Made by a program: the position numbers and the translations under genes | The notes under the pieces: model-generated | The model's database searches: none | What the model was told of the DNA's origin: nothing | The model's input: the letters and a program-made list of their open reading frames with translations, nothing else | Part shown: positions 19,552-28,462 of the stretch, in pieces | Layout of the letters: the number at the start of each line of letters is the position of its first letter | Numbering within the stretch: the stretch's first letter is position 1 | From: Phenylobacterium sp. | GTDB taxonomy: Bacteria > Pseudomonadota > Alphaproteobacteria > Caulobacterales > Caulobacteraceae | DNA length: 64,000 bases | Reading direction: 5' to 3' | NCBI RefSeq assembly: GCF_030680185.1 | Contig: NZ_JAUXVZ010000048.1 | Location: 27,137 to 91,136 of the forward strand

Positions 19552-21360
19552 ATGGATCGCAGAACGTTTCTCTTCTCCGCCGCGGCGGCGACGGCCCTGG
19601 CCACCAGCGCCCGGAGTCAGGCCCTCAATCCTCAGGACCAGCGTCTGCGGGCCCTGTTCGACCAGATGTTCGAGGACATGCTGGATCATTCGCCGCAAAG
19701 CGTGACGCGGCTTGGCCTGCATCAGGGCGCGCGGATGGCGGCCAAATCGCAGCTGAACAGCGCCTCCATCGCCGATCTCGCCGCCGACAAGGCCCGCACC
19801 GCCCGCCATCTCGGACAGCTCAGGGCCCTGGATCCGGCCAGCCTCAGTCCTTCGGAAGTCCCGCACTATGAGGCGGTGCTCTTCACCCTCAGCGCCGACG
19901 CCGAGGCCAATAGCCGCTATGCCTACGGCGACGCGGGCGCCGGCGATCCCTATGTGATCTCGCAGCTGAACGGCGCCTATCGCTCGGTCCCGGACTTCCT
20001 GGGCACCCAGCACGGCATCGAGACCAAGGCCGACGCCGAGGCCTATCTCGCCCGCCTCTCCCAGTTCGCCGAGGTCATGGACCAGGAAACCGAGCGCAGC
20101 CGCCGGGACGTTGGCCTCGGCGTCATCCCGCCCGACTTCGCCCTGGAGCGGGCGCTCACCCAGATGGAAGGCCTGAAGGGCGATCCGTCCGCCTCCCCGC
20201 TCGTCACATCGATCGCCGACCGCGCCCGCGACAAGGGGATCGACGGCGACTATGCCGGCCAGGCCAGCGCCATCTATCTGGAAAAGGTCATCCCGGCCCT
20301 GGATCGCCAGATCGCCTGGGTCCGCTCCCTGCAGCCCCAGGCCGTCCACGACGCCGGTTGCTGGCGCCTGCCCGTTGGCGAGGCCTATTACCGCGACGCC
20401 CTGAAAAGCTCGACCACCACGACGCTGACCCCCGACGAAATCCACGAACTGGGCTGGGAGCAGGCCAAGGCCCTGTCGGCCCGGGCTGAAGTAATCCTCC
20501 AGGGCGAGGGCCTGACCCAGGGCTCGGTGGGGGAGCGGATCCAGGCCCTCTTCAAGGACCCGAAGTACCTCTACGCCGACACCGACGAGGCCAAGGAGCA
20601 GCTGATCGCCGACCTGAACGCCCAGGTGGCCGAGATCACGCCTCGCCTGCCCCAGGCCTTCGGCGCCCTGCCCCAGGCCGCCGTCGAGATTCGCCGGGTG
20701 CCCAAGTTCATCGAGGCCGGCGCGCCGGGGGGCTATTACAACCGCCCCGCCCTGGATGGCTCGCGGCCCGGCATCTACTGGATCAACCTGCGGGATTCGG
20801 CCGAAAACCCCAGCTGGACGCTGAAGACCCTGACCTATCACGAGGCCATTCCGGGCCACCATCTGCAGCGCTCCCTGCAGCAGGAGGCCGACCTGCCCAT
20901 GCTGCGCAAGATCGCCGGCTTCTCGCCCTACAGCGAAGGCTGGGCGCTCTATTCCGAGCAGCTGGCCCTGGAGATGGGCATGTATGAGAACGACCCCCTG
21001 GGCGAGCTCGGCCAGATCCAGGCCTCCCTGTTCCGCGCCGCGCGCCTGGTGGTCGACACCGGCATGCACGCCAGGCGCTGGAGCCGCGAAAAGGCCATCG
21101 AGACCATGACCCAGATCGACGGCAGCCCTGCCAGCTCGGCGGCCACCGAGATCGAACGCTACAGCGTCTGGCCAGGCCAGGCCTGCAGCTACATGGTCGG
21201 CAAGCTCACCTGGCTGCGCCTGCGCGAAAAGGCCAAGACCGCTCTGGGCGACCGCTTCGCCCTGCCGGCCTTCCACGACGCCACCCTGCTGTCGGGCGCC
21301 ATGCCGTTGACCGTGCTGGAGAGCGTGGTGGACCGCCACATCGCCGCGCGCAGCATCTAG
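19552..21360 (+). CDS. DUF885 family peptidase, Tat-exported
   Basis: This 602-residue protein has an N-terminal MDRRTFLFSAAAATALATSA twin-arginine-type signal, so it is predicted to be folded before export to the periplasm. DUF885 proteins are putative zinc metallopeptidases; the HExxPGHH motif is present as YHEAIPGHHLQ starting at His430, and the downstream Glu-bearing helix EGWALYSEQLALEMG supplies the usual third ligand. The start at 19552 begins the Tat signal directly; ATG 19540 would add four residues and neither has a strong ribosome binding site. It lies just after a TonB receptor and may process imported peptides. Confidence 0.88.
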   Translation: MDRRTFLFSAAAATALATSARSQALNPQDQRLRALFDQMFEDMLDHSPQSVTRLGLHQGARMAAKSQLNSASIADLAADKARTARHLGQLRALDPASLSPSEVPHYEAVLFTLSADAEANSRYAYGDAGAGDPYVISQLNGAYRSVPDFLGTQHGIETKADAEAYLARLSQFAEVMDQETERSRRDVGLGVIPPDFALERALTQMEGLKGDPSASPLVTSIADRARDKGIDGDYAGQASAIYLEKVIPALDRQIAWVRSLQPQAVHDAGCWRLPVGEAYYRDALKSSTTTTLTPDEIHELGWEQAKALSARAEVILQGEGLTQGSVGERIQALFKDPKYLYADTDEAKEQLIADLNAQVAEITPRLPQAFGALPQAAVEIRRVPKFIEAGAPGGYYNRPALDGSRPGIYWINLRDSAENPSWTLKTLTYHEAIPGHHLQRSLQQEADLPMLRKIAGFSPYSEGWALYSEQLALEMGMYENDPLGELGQIQASLFRAARLVVDTGMHARRWSREKAIETMTQIDGSPASSAATEIERYSVWPGQACSYMVGKLTWLRLREKAKTALGDRFALPAFHDATLLSGAMPLTVLESVVDRHIAARSI

Positions 21361-21411
21361 GAGGGACCGTTCACGGCAAGGGCGAGGCGACCCGGCCGGC
21401 TGCCCCAGGCC

Positions 21412-22143
21412 TCAGCCCGCGCCGACCTCGCCGATCTCCGCGCAGGTGTCGAGGAGGTGTTCGACCACCGTCTCCAGGTGATCGCCCTGCATGAGACGCT
21501 GGGGCCCCGAAATGGTGATGGCGGCGGCGGGGACGCCGCCTGGCCCAGGCAGTACGGCCGCCACCGCCAAGGCCCCTGGCGTCAGGGCGGCGCTGACCGC
21601 ATAGCCCTGCCGTCGAGCCGAGGCGACCTCCGCCATGAGCTGCTCCACCGACAGGCCCGTATCCGGGCTCGCCGTCAGGCCGCGCTCAATCACAGGCCTT
21701 GCGTCGGCCATTCTGCTGAGGAACGCGCGGCCCGACGCGGTGATGATCATCGGCGCCCGCGTGCCGTTCATTGGGGTGTAGCGCAGCAGGCGCGCGGTCG
21801 CGACGCGGTCAAGGAACAGCACCTCGTCGCCTACCGGCGCCACGAGCAGAGCGGTGTCTCCGGTCAGGACGTGCAGCTTGTGCAGATGGGGTGAAACCGC
21901 CCGGCGCAGGCCATTGGCCGTGATGATGCTGACCCCGATCTCCCAGGCCTTCAGGGTCGCGGCGTAGCGGGTGGTCTCCGGGTCACGCTCCACATAGCCG
22001 AGTTCCACCAGCGTGCTGAGCAGACGGTGGACATTGCTCTTATGCAGGCCGACGGCCTCGGTGATCGCGGCCAGCCGCATGGGGCGGCGCGAGCGCGCCA
22101 GGACCTCGAGAACCAGGAAGGCTTTGGCGACGGTCGTGTCCAT
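21412..22143 (-). CDS. IclR-family transcriptional regulator
   Basis: This 243-residue regulator has an N-terminal winged helix-turn-helix (MRLAAITEAVGLHKSNVHRLLSTLVELGYVERD) and a C-terminal effector-binding domain (DEVLFLDRVATARLLRY, MIITASGRAFLSRM, GYAVSAALTPGALAVAAVL). IclR proteins usually control a neighbouring catabolic or uptake gene in response to an aromatic, sugar-acid or glyoxylate-type ligand. ATG 22143 begins MDTTVAKAFLVLEVL, the canonical first helix. It is divergent from the second TonB receptor, with two palindromes in the 139-base gap, so it probably controls that receptor. Confidence 0.93.
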   Translation of the reverse strand: MDTTVAKAFLVLEVLARSRRPMRLAAITEAVGLHKSNVHRLLSTLVELGYVERDPETTRYAATLKAWEIGVSIITANGLRRAVSPHLHKLHVLTGDTALLVAPVGDEVLFLDRVATARLLRYTPMNGTRAPMIITASGRAFLSRMADARPVIERGLTASPDTGLSVEQLMAEVASARRQGYAVSAALTPGALAVAAVLPGPGGVPAAAITISGPQRLMQGDHLETVVEHLLDTCAEIGEVGAG

Positions 22144-22171
22144 GAGGCTCGCCCCGCAGGAAGAGTGGTCT

Positions 22172-22212
22172 GTTCTGAATATCGGAACGATGTCGCGATG
22201 GATAGACTCCAT
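22172..22212. promoter_or_regulatory. Candidate IclR operators between iclR-type gene and TonB receptor
   Basis: Two palindromes lie in the divergent gap. One is a 17-base near-symmetric GTTCTGAATATCGGAAC (22172-22188, six of eight pairs). The other is ATGGA-N5-TCCAT (22198-22212), resembling the TGGA..TCCA half-sites of E. coli IclR targets. Both are 70-110 bases before the receptor start and next to the regulator start. Binding is inferred. Confidence 0.45.
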
Positions 22213-22282
22213 TTTTGAATTCGTCCAGGATGACAAAATAATCCGCCGTTTTTTGAGTGGAGCGTCAATTTTGGGGGAAGCC

Positions 22283-25264
22283 ATGTTGAGATCTCTGTCC
22301 CTGCGCAGCGCGTCGACCTGCGCCCTTCTGGCCGGTGCGAGCCTCGCCGCAAGTTCCGGGCTGGCGAACGCCCAGACCACCGAGGTCACCGAGGTCGTGG
22401 TCACCGGCTCGTTCATCCGGGGCACGCCGGAAGACGCCGCCTTGCCGGTCGATGTGCTGAGCGCCCAGGACCTTCAGAAGCAGGGCGCGCCCGCCCTGGT
22501 GGACGTCATCAAATCCATCCCCGGCGTTCAGAGCGTCCTTGGCGAAACCAACCAGTTCGCCAGCCAGGCGACGACTGGCTCGGGCAACATCAATCTTCGC
22601 GGCCTGGGCGCCGTCCGCACCCTGGTGCTGATGAACGGGCGCCGCCTGACGAGTTCGCCCGGCGGCAGCGGCGTGGACACCAACCTCCTTCCCACCGCCG
22701 CGATCGGCCGGATCGAAGTGCTGAAGGACGGCGCCGCGGCCACCTATGGCTCCGACGCCATCGGCGGGGTGGTCAACTTCATCACCCGCAGCGACCTCAA
22801 CGGTTTGGAGCTGAACGGCAGCTACACCCACATCGATGGCTCAGACGGCGACTACAGCCTCAGCGCCAACTACGGATGGGTGGGTGACCGGGGCGACATC
22901 CTGCTCTCGGTGGGCCATCGCCATCGGTCCGAACTCGACACGCTGGAGCGCGACTGGGCGGTCAATTCGTATCTGGAAAATCCCAACGGCAGCTGGTCGG
23001 GTTTCGGCAATCCCGGGACCTATATCGCCGGCGCGACACGGATCGTCGATCCGGCCTGCCAGACCTTGGGCAACACCCTGGTGACCTCTGCCGCTGGGAC
23101 GCAGAGCTGCTATTTCCAGTTCGGCCGCTTCAACAATCTGGTGGAGACGGAAAACCACTATCAGGTCTACGGCCAGCTCAACTGGGACCTCGGTGAGACC
23201 ACGCGGTTCCACGCCGAGGCGCTCTATGCCAGCCACGACGTGCCGCACGAGGGGACCTCACCCTCCTACGGGCCCACCCAGGCGTTCGGACCGGGCGCGG
23301 CGTCGGGCTCCTTCATCATCCCCCGCAGCAATCCCGGCCTTTGCGGGACTGCGGGAACCGCCGCCTGCCTGCCCGGCAGCCTGTTTGGTCAGCTCACCCC
23401 GGCTCAGCAGGCCGCCGTGAACGGCTCGGGCTTCGTGGCCGGCAATATTCTGCTGTGGCGGCCCTATGGCGCTGGCGGCAATCCGCTGACCGGTGGCTCC
23501 AAGCCCGATAAGCGCTTCTTCGAGGGCATGCGCTTCTCCGCCAGCCTCAGCGGCGAGTTTGGCGGCGGGATCGGCTGGGACGTCGCCGCCACCCACATGA
23601 TCAACCGCAGCGACATCGTCACCTACGACATTCCTGTCGCGCGTCTCCATTACGCTCTGAACGGCCTTGGCGGCCCAGGCTGCGACACCGATCCCGCCAC
23701 GCCAGGGGTGCAGGGCGGCGTTCCGGGGGTGGGCTCTTGCCTCTACTACAACCCCTTCTCCAGCGGCATCGCGGCCAACGCCGCCACGGGCGAGACCAAT
23801 CCCAACTACCTGCCCGGCTCTCCGGCGGCCCAGGCCAACAGCCAGGAGATCGGCCGCTGGCTGTTCCAGCCCTATGGCTATCAGTCCGAGGCGACCCTCA
23901 CGGTCATCGACGCCGTGCTGAACGGCCAGGCGCCGATCGACTTTGGCGCCGGCCCGGTCGGCTGGGCGCTGGGCGCCCAGCACCGAACCAACGGGTTCTC
24001 CCGGGACGTCAACGACATCAACAACATCGCCCTCAATCCCTGCCCCGAGGAAGGCGTCACGAACTGCGTCACCGGGCGCGGCAACGGCGTCTTCGGCTTC
24101 CTCGGCCCGCTGACGGAACAGGACCTGGAGGGAAATGTCCTGGCCGCCTTCGGTGAGCTCCAGGTCCCGATCACCGAAGCCCTCTCCATGCAGCTGGCCC
24201 TTCGCCATGAGGAACACAGCAACGGCGTGGGTTCGACCACCAACCCGAAGATCGCCCTGCGCTGGCAGGCGACCGACTGGCTGGCCCTGCGCGGCTCGGC
24301 CGGCACGACCTTCCGCGCGCCAACCCAGTCCAACCTGCTGTCGGACGCCAACACCACCCAGGCCTTCATCACCCAGACCAGCGGCTACAGGGCCTTCGAC
24401 ACCTTCGGGAATCCCGACCTCAAGCCGGAAACCGCCAATACCTACAATGTCGGCGCCATCGTCAGCCTGGGGAATTTCAACGCCACGGTCGACTACTGGA
24501 CGTTCGACTTCCAGGACACGATCGAAGCTGAATCCGGCGCCGGTCTGCTCTCGACCATCTTCCCCAACGGCGCTTCGACGACCCTGCCCAATGGCTGCGT
24601 CGATCCCGCCCTCGCGGCGCTGGTCGCGCGCTTCACCTTCCAGAGCGGCGTGTGCGCGCCCAACAATATCCAGCGTGTGCGGCTGGGGATCATCAACGGC
24701 TCGGACATCAAGACCTCCGGCGTCGACTTCTCCGCCACCTACCGGGCCAATGATGTCTGGGGCGGGGCGATGACCTTTGGCCTCGATGGCTCCTACCTGC
24801 TGAAATACGACTCCGCCGCCTCGTTCATCGAAGGGGTTCAGGTGCAGGGCGCCCAGGAGCTGGCGGGAACGCACGGCGGCACGGCGGGCGGAAGCTCGTT
24901 CCCCGAACTGCGGGCCAATGTCTTTGCCGAGTACGCCCGGGACATTCACAACCTGCGTCTGACCGTGCGCTACATCGACAGCATGCAGGATGTGCGCGAT
25001 GGCCGCTTTGGCGGGACCAACATCTTCGGTCCCAATGGCGCGGTCGCCGGCTTCACCCTGCCCGAGGGCGCGAAGCTGGACGCCTTCGTCACCGCCGATG
25101 CGAGCTACCGGGTCCTGCTGCCTTGGGAGACGACGATGACGGCCACGGTGGTGAACCTGTTCGACACCGATCCGCCCTTCGCCCGTCGCGATCTCAGCTA
25201 TGACCCGGCGACCGCCAACCCCCTGGGCCGCACCTATCGATTGAACGTGACCAAGCGGTTCTGA
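22283..25264 (+). CDS. TonB-dependent outer-membrane receptor
   Basis: A 993-residue receptor with signal peptide (LLAGASLAASSGLANAQ), a VTEVVVTGSFIRGTPEDAALPV lead-in, a plug domain (GSGNINLRGLGAVRTLVLMNGRR, AAATYGSDAIGGVVNF) and a long beta barrel ending RTYRLNVTKRF. ATG 22283 follows GGGGGAAG; the frame is open far upstream, but only this start gives a signal peptide. It is divergent from the IclR regulator and ends at a strong terminator, so it is likely monocistronic and substrate-induced. The ligand is unknown. It differs clearly from the 16.4 kb receptor in sequence. Confidence 0.93.
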   Translation: MLRSLSLRSASTCALLAGASLAASSGLANAQTTEVTEVVVTGSFIRGTPEDAALPVDVLSAQDLQKQGAPALVDVIKSIPGVQSVLGETNQFASQATTGSGNINLRGLGAVRTLVLMNGRRLTSSPGGSGVDTNLLPTAAIGRIEVLKDGAAATYGSDAIGGVVNFITRSDLNGLELNGSYTHIDGSDGDYSLSANYGWVGDRGDILLSVGHRHRSELDTLERDWAVNSYLENPNGSWSGFGNPGTYIAGATRIVDPACQTLGNTLVTSAAGTQSCYFQFGRFNNLVETENHYQVYGQLNWDLGETTRFHAEALYASHDVPHEGTSPSYGPTQAFGPGAASGSFIIPRSNPGLCGTAGTAACLPGSLFGQLTPAQQAAVNGSGFVAGNILLWRPYGAGGNPLTGGSKPDKRFFEGMRFSASLSGEFGGGIGWDVAATHMINRSDIVTYDIPVARLHYALNGLGGPGCDTDPATPGVQGGVPGVGSCLYYNPFSSGIAANAATGETNPNYLPGSPAAQANSQEIGRWLFQPYGYQSEATLTVIDAVLNGQAPIDFGAGPVGWALGAQHRTNGFSRDVNDINNIALNPCPEEGVTNCVTGRGNGVFGFLGPLTEQDLEGNVLAAFGELQVPITEALSMQLALRHEEHSNGVGSTTNPKIALRWQATDWLALRGSAGTTFRAPTQSNLLSDANTTQAFITQTSGYRAFDTFGNPDLKPETANTYNVGAIVSLGNFNATVDYWTFDFQDTIEAESGAGLLSTIFPNGASTTLPNGCVDPALAALVARFTFQSGVCAPNNIQRVRLGIINGSDIKTSGVDFSATYRANDVWGGAMTFGLDGSYLLKYDSAASFIEGVQVQGAQELAGTHGGTAGGSSFPELRANVFAEYARDIHNLRLTVRYIDSMQDVRDGRFGGTNIFGPNGAVAGFTLPEGAKLDAFVTADASYRVLLPWETTMTATVVNLFDTDPPFARRDLSYDPATANPLGRTYRLNVTKRF

Positions 25265-25293
25265 TCTTTCCCCGAACCGAGGGTCCCACCTGA

Positions 25294-25320
25294 GGGCCGG
25301 CCGCCTGGCCGGCCCTTTTT
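25294..25320 (+). terminator. Strong Rho-independent terminator
   Basis: GGGCCGGCC (25294-25302), loop GCCT, GGCCGGCCC (25307-25315), then TTTTT. It sits 30 bases after the second TonB receptor stop and just beyond the end of the convergent CinA-type gene. Confidence 0.88.
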
Positions 25321-25331
25321 CTCTGGAGGCT

Positions 25332-25813
25332 TCAGGCCTCCGTCGCCCGGCGCAGCAGGTCGAGCGCCGCGGCGGCGAAGGCTTCCATATTGGCCTGGCG
25401 GTCGTCCGAGCCGGTGCGAAGGGTGGTGACCAGCTCGACAGGCCCCGACAGCGCAATGCAGGTGTGGCCGGCCGGGTCGCCATAGCCGTTGCCGGTCGGC
25501 CCCGCCGCGCCCGTCTCCGACAGGCCCCAGTCGGCGCCGAACCGCTCGCGGACCGTGCGGGCCAGCAGCAGCGCATAGGGTTCGGACGCCGAGCGCATGC
25601 CGGCCACGGCCTCGCGCGGGATCTCCAGCAGGCTCATCCGCGCCTTGCCCGTATAGACCACCGCGCCCCCCAGATAGTAGGCCGAGGCGCCCGGCACGGC
25701 GAGCAAGGCCGCCGAGATCAGACCGCCGGACGAACTCTCGGCCACCGCCACCTTCTGTCCGCCCGCCTTCAGGCCTCGCCCACCTGCGCCGCCAGTTCCG
25801 CCAGATTGCTCAT
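25332..25813 (-). pseudogene. CinA C-terminal-domain amidohydrolase (PncC-like) with a 5' frameshift
   Basis: The 139-codon in-frame part matches the CinA C-terminal/NMN amidohydrolase domain: VAVAESSSGGLISAALL, SAYYLGGAVVYTGKARM and SETGAAGPTGNGYGDPAGH. Full-length relatives are about 160 residues. Upstream, ATG 25813 with a GGGAG ribosome site opens a frame reading MSNLAELAAQVGEA and then a stop. Adding one base near 25771-25776 (GAGGCC followed by CTGAAG) would restore continuous reading as ...GEALKAGGQKVAVAESS. So the gene carries a one-base deletion or the assembly has an error. If real, translation could still start at GTG 25751, losing the first helix. Confidence 0.72.
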
Positions 25814-25939
25814 GCTCGTCTCACTCCCGTTTTCGTCGCAAACCTAGCAGGCCTCGGCGACGAACGTCTTGGCCGCAAGCCGTCTCCGGCCCATGATGGC
25901 GTCAATTAGAAGCGCCGCGATTTTCGGGAGGATTTTCAC

Positions 25940-27175
25940 ATGGACGCCCAATCACAATGGACGGGCCTGGACGCCACGCGTCTGGACCGCATCGCCGACC
26001 ACCTGCAACGCAACTATATCGAGCCGCAGAAGATCGCCGGCTGTCAGGTCCAGGTCGCCCGCCACGGCCACATCGCCTACGAGAAGGCCTTCGGCTCCAT
26101 GGACCTGGAGCGGGCCAAGCCGATGCGCGACGACGCCATCTTCCGCATCTATTCCATGACCAAGCCGATCACCTCGGTCGCGCTGATGATGCTGTACGAG
26201 CAGGGCCATTTTCAGCTGAACGACCCGGTCAGCCGGTTCGTGCCGTCCTGGCGCAACCACCGCGTCTGGGTGTCCGGCGAGGGCGACGACCTGGTCACCG
26301 AGGCGCCGCACCGGCCGGTGACCTTCCGCGACGTGCTGAGCCACACCAGTGGCCTGACCTATGGCGGTGGCCTGCCCGGCGTGGGCGTCCAGCATCCGGT
26401 GGACAAGATCTACCGCGGTCTCAAGGTGCGCTCCGTGGGCGGCGCGGACTCCATGCAGGAGTTCATGGACAAGCTTGGCCAGGTGCCCCTGCTCTATCAG
26501 CCGGGCACGCGCTGGATGTATTCCCTGGCCACCGACGTCTGCGGCGCCCTGGTCGAGATCATCTCCGGCAAGCCCTTCGACCAGTTCCTCAAGGAAGAGA
26601 TCTTTGAGCCCCTGGGCATGGTCGACACCGCCTTCCACGTCACGCCCGACAAGATCGAGCGCTTCTGCGCCAACTATCAGCGCGGGCCCGACAAGAAGCT
26701 GAAGCTGATCGACGATCCCGGCGGCGAGAGCCAGTTCGTCCGCGAGCCCGGCTTCAAGTCCGGCGGCGGCGGCCTGACCGGCACGGTGGCCGACTATGGC
26801 CGCTTCACCGAGATGCTGCGCCGCGGCGGCGAACTGGACGGCCATCGGATCCTGGGGCCCCGCACCCTGGAAATGATGCACATGAACCATTTGCCCGGCG
26901 GCAAGGACCTGACCCAGCTGGCCATTGGCGCCTTTTCCGAGACCGCTAATGAGGGCGTGGGCTTCGGCCTCGGCTTCGCCTCGACCATGGGCCAGGTGGA
27001 GACCGGGTCCCTGGGCGTCGGCGACTATTACTGGGGCGGCGCGGCCTCGACCATCTTCTGGGTCGATCCCAAGGAGGACCTGACCCTGGTCTTCATGACC
27101 CAGCTGATGCCGTCGGGCACCTTCAACTTCCGCGGCCAGCTCAAGAGCCTGATCTATTCGGCCATCACCGACTGA
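25940..27175 (+). CDS. Serine hydrolase, class C beta-lactamase/esterase family
   Basis: This 411-residue enzyme is of the beta-lactamase/D,D-peptidase fold (Pfam Beta-lactamase, EstB-like). The SxxK nucleophile motif is Ser72-Met-Thr-Lys75 in FRIYSMTKPITS. VLSHTSGLTYGGG and RWMYSLATDVCGALVEIISG hold the following conserved blocks, including the Tyr-Ser pair. There is no signal peptide, so it is probably cytoplasmic, arguing for an esterase or transesterase rather than a periplasmic beta-lactamase. ATG 25940 follows GGGAGGA. The substrate is unknown. Confidence 0.9.
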   Translation: MDAQSQWTGLDATRLDRIADHLQRNYIEPQKIAGCQVQVARHGHIAYEKAFGSMDLERAKPMRDDAIFRIYSMTKPITSVALMMLYEQGHFQLNDPVSRFVPSWRNHRVWVSGEGDDLVTEAPHRPVTFRDVLSHTSGLTYGGGLPGVGVQHPVDKIYRGLKVRSVGGADSMQEFMDKLGQVPLLYQPGTRWMYSLATDVCGALVEIISGKPFDQFLKEEIFEPLGMVDTAFHVTPDKIERFCANYQRGPDKKLKLIDDPGGESQFVREPGFKSGGGGLTGTVADYGRFTEMLRRGGELDGHRILGPRTLEMMHMNHLPGGKDLTQLAIGAFSETANEGVGFGLGFASTMGQVETGSLGVGDYYWGGAASTIFWVDPKEDLTLVFMTQLMPSGTFNFRGQLKSLIYSAITD

Positions 27176-27185
27176 GGTCGCGCGC

Positions 27186-27211
27186 GCGGGGCCGGCCTCG
27201 GTCGGCCCCGC
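27186..27211. terminator. GC-rich hairpin between convergent genes
   Basis: GCGGGGCCG (27186-27194) pairs with CGGCCCCGC (27203-27211) around an eight-base loop. It lies between the stops of the serine hydrolase and the ZIP gene and could terminate both. There is no T tract, so efficiency is doubtful. Confidence 0.45.
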
Positions 27212-27214
27212 CGC

Positions 27215-27967
27215 TCACTCGGCCAGCTTCGACAGCACGAAGGCGAACAGGAAGCCCGCCACGGCGATGAGGCCCGAGGCCTCGTGCGCCTCCTCCGTCG
27301 CCTCGGGGATCATGGTGTCGACCAGCATGGCCAGGATGGCGCCCGCCGCCACGGCGGTGACCGCCGCGATCACCTCGGGCGGCGCGTCGGCCAGGGCCGC
27401 ATGGCCCAACATCGCGGCTGCGCCAGAAGCCAGGGCGATGGTCCCCCAGACGCCGAACACATAGCGCGCCGAACGCCCGGCCCGCTTCATGCCCGCCACG
27501 CTCGAAAGACCCTCGGGCAGGTTCGACAGAAAGACCGCCGCCACCGTCACCAGGCTGACGCCGGTTCCGTCCAGCAGGCTGACCCCGATCACCACCGACT
27601 CCGGCACGCCGTCCAGCAGGGCGCCGATGGCGATGGCCAGCCCGCCGTTCGCCGTGGCGGCGGGCTGCGACTCCGCCGGATTGAAGCCCGAGCGCTTGCG
27701 ATGCCGGGCGCCCGCGCGGGAGACCGCGATATTGGCCAGGGTGTAGGCCAGGGCGCCGCCCAGAAACCCGCCGCCTGCCGCAGCCAGTCCCCCTTGCGTG
27801 AAGGCCTCGTCCATCAGGTCGAAGGCCACGGCCGAGATCAGCACGCCGGACCCCGCCGCCATGACCCCGGCGATCAGCCGCTTGGGCAGGTCGAGGAACC
27901 AGGCCAGGAGCGCGCCGACCATCAGGGCCGATCCGCCGACAAGGCCCCAGAAGCCTGCCTCCAGCAT
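27215..27967 (-). CDS. ZIP-family metal transporter
   Basis: This 250-residue inner-membrane protein has about eight helices. ZIP signature elements are visible: the His/Arg-rich cytoplasmic loop (RAGARHRKRSG), helix 4 AIAIGALLDGVPESVVIG, helix 5 FLSNLPEGLSSVAG, and DTMIPEATEEAHEASG in the last third, which carry metal-ligand acidic and polar residues. Canonical His residues in helices 4-5 are replaced by Asp/Asn, so the cation (Zn, Fe or Mn) is uncertain. It is transcribed toward the serine hydrolase. Confidence 0.82.
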   Translation of the reverse strand: MLEAGFWGLVGGSALMVGALLAWFLDLPKRLIAGVMAAGSGVLISAVAFDLMDEAFTQGGLAAAGGGFLGGALAYTLANIAVSRAGARHRKRSGFNPAESQPAATANGGLAIAIGALLDGVPESVVIGVSLLDGTGVSLVTVAAVFLSNLPEGLSSVAGMKRAGRSARYVFGVWGTIALASGAAAMLGHAALADAPPEVIAAVTAVAAGAILAMLVDTMIPEATEEAHEASGLIAVAGFLFAFVLSKLAE

Positions 27968-28048
27968 CTCTGCTCCTTATTTCCAGTGGCCGACCCGACC
28001 AGATCGGGCGATCCTTGACGCCCCATGCTCCGGTAGAAGGGCTGCGCC

Positions 28049-28453
28049 ATGGATCTTCTGGTCAATATCGATGTGCCCGACCTTGAACGCGCCGAGGCCT
28101 TCTATGTGGCGGCGCTCAACCTGACGCCGACGCGGCGGTTCGGCCAGGGCGGCGTGGAGTTGTCGGGCCTGCCCGTGCGGCTCTATCTGCTGGAAAAGCC
28201 CGAGGGCTCCATCGGCGCCGGCGACCAGCCCCGCCACTATGGCCGCCATTGGACGCCGGTCCACATGGACGTGGTGGTGGACGATCTCGAAGCCGCCCTC
28301 GCCCGCGCCCTCGCCGCCGGCGCCACCCTGGAGCAGCCGGCGCGCACCGAGGTCTGGGGCAGGATCGCCCTGCTCGCCGACCCCTTCGGCCACGGCCTCT
28401 GCCTGATCCAGTTCCTCAACCGCGGCTATGACGAGGTGAGCACGGCGGTTTAG
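28049..28453 (+). CDS. VOC-superfamily protein (glyoxalase/bleomycin-resistance-like)
   Basis: This 134-residue protein has the paired beta-alpha-beta-beta-beta motifs of the vicinal oxygen chelate fold. The N-terminal NIDVPDLERAEAFYVAAL and the second-half HMDVVVDDLEAALARALAAGA with LADPFGHGLCLIQF are typical. Metal-ligand His and Glu positions are partly conserved. The substrate is unknown. It is convergent with the TetR-type gene, leaving nine bases between the stops. Confidence 0.85.
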   Translation: MDLLVNIDVPDLERAEAFYVAALNLTPTRRFGQGGVELSGLPVRLYLLEKPEGSIGAGDQPRHYGRHWTPVHMDVVVDDLEAALARALAAGATLEQPARTEVWGRIALLADPFGHGLCLIQFLNRGYDEVSTAV

Positions 28454-28462
28454 GGCGCAGCC

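Noticed and set aside
23258..25576. 772-codon minus-strand frame over the second TonB receptor
   Set aside because: Antisense to a well-supported receptor; composition of a shadow frame. It also runs into the CinA-type gene region only because stops are rare in GC-rich DNA.
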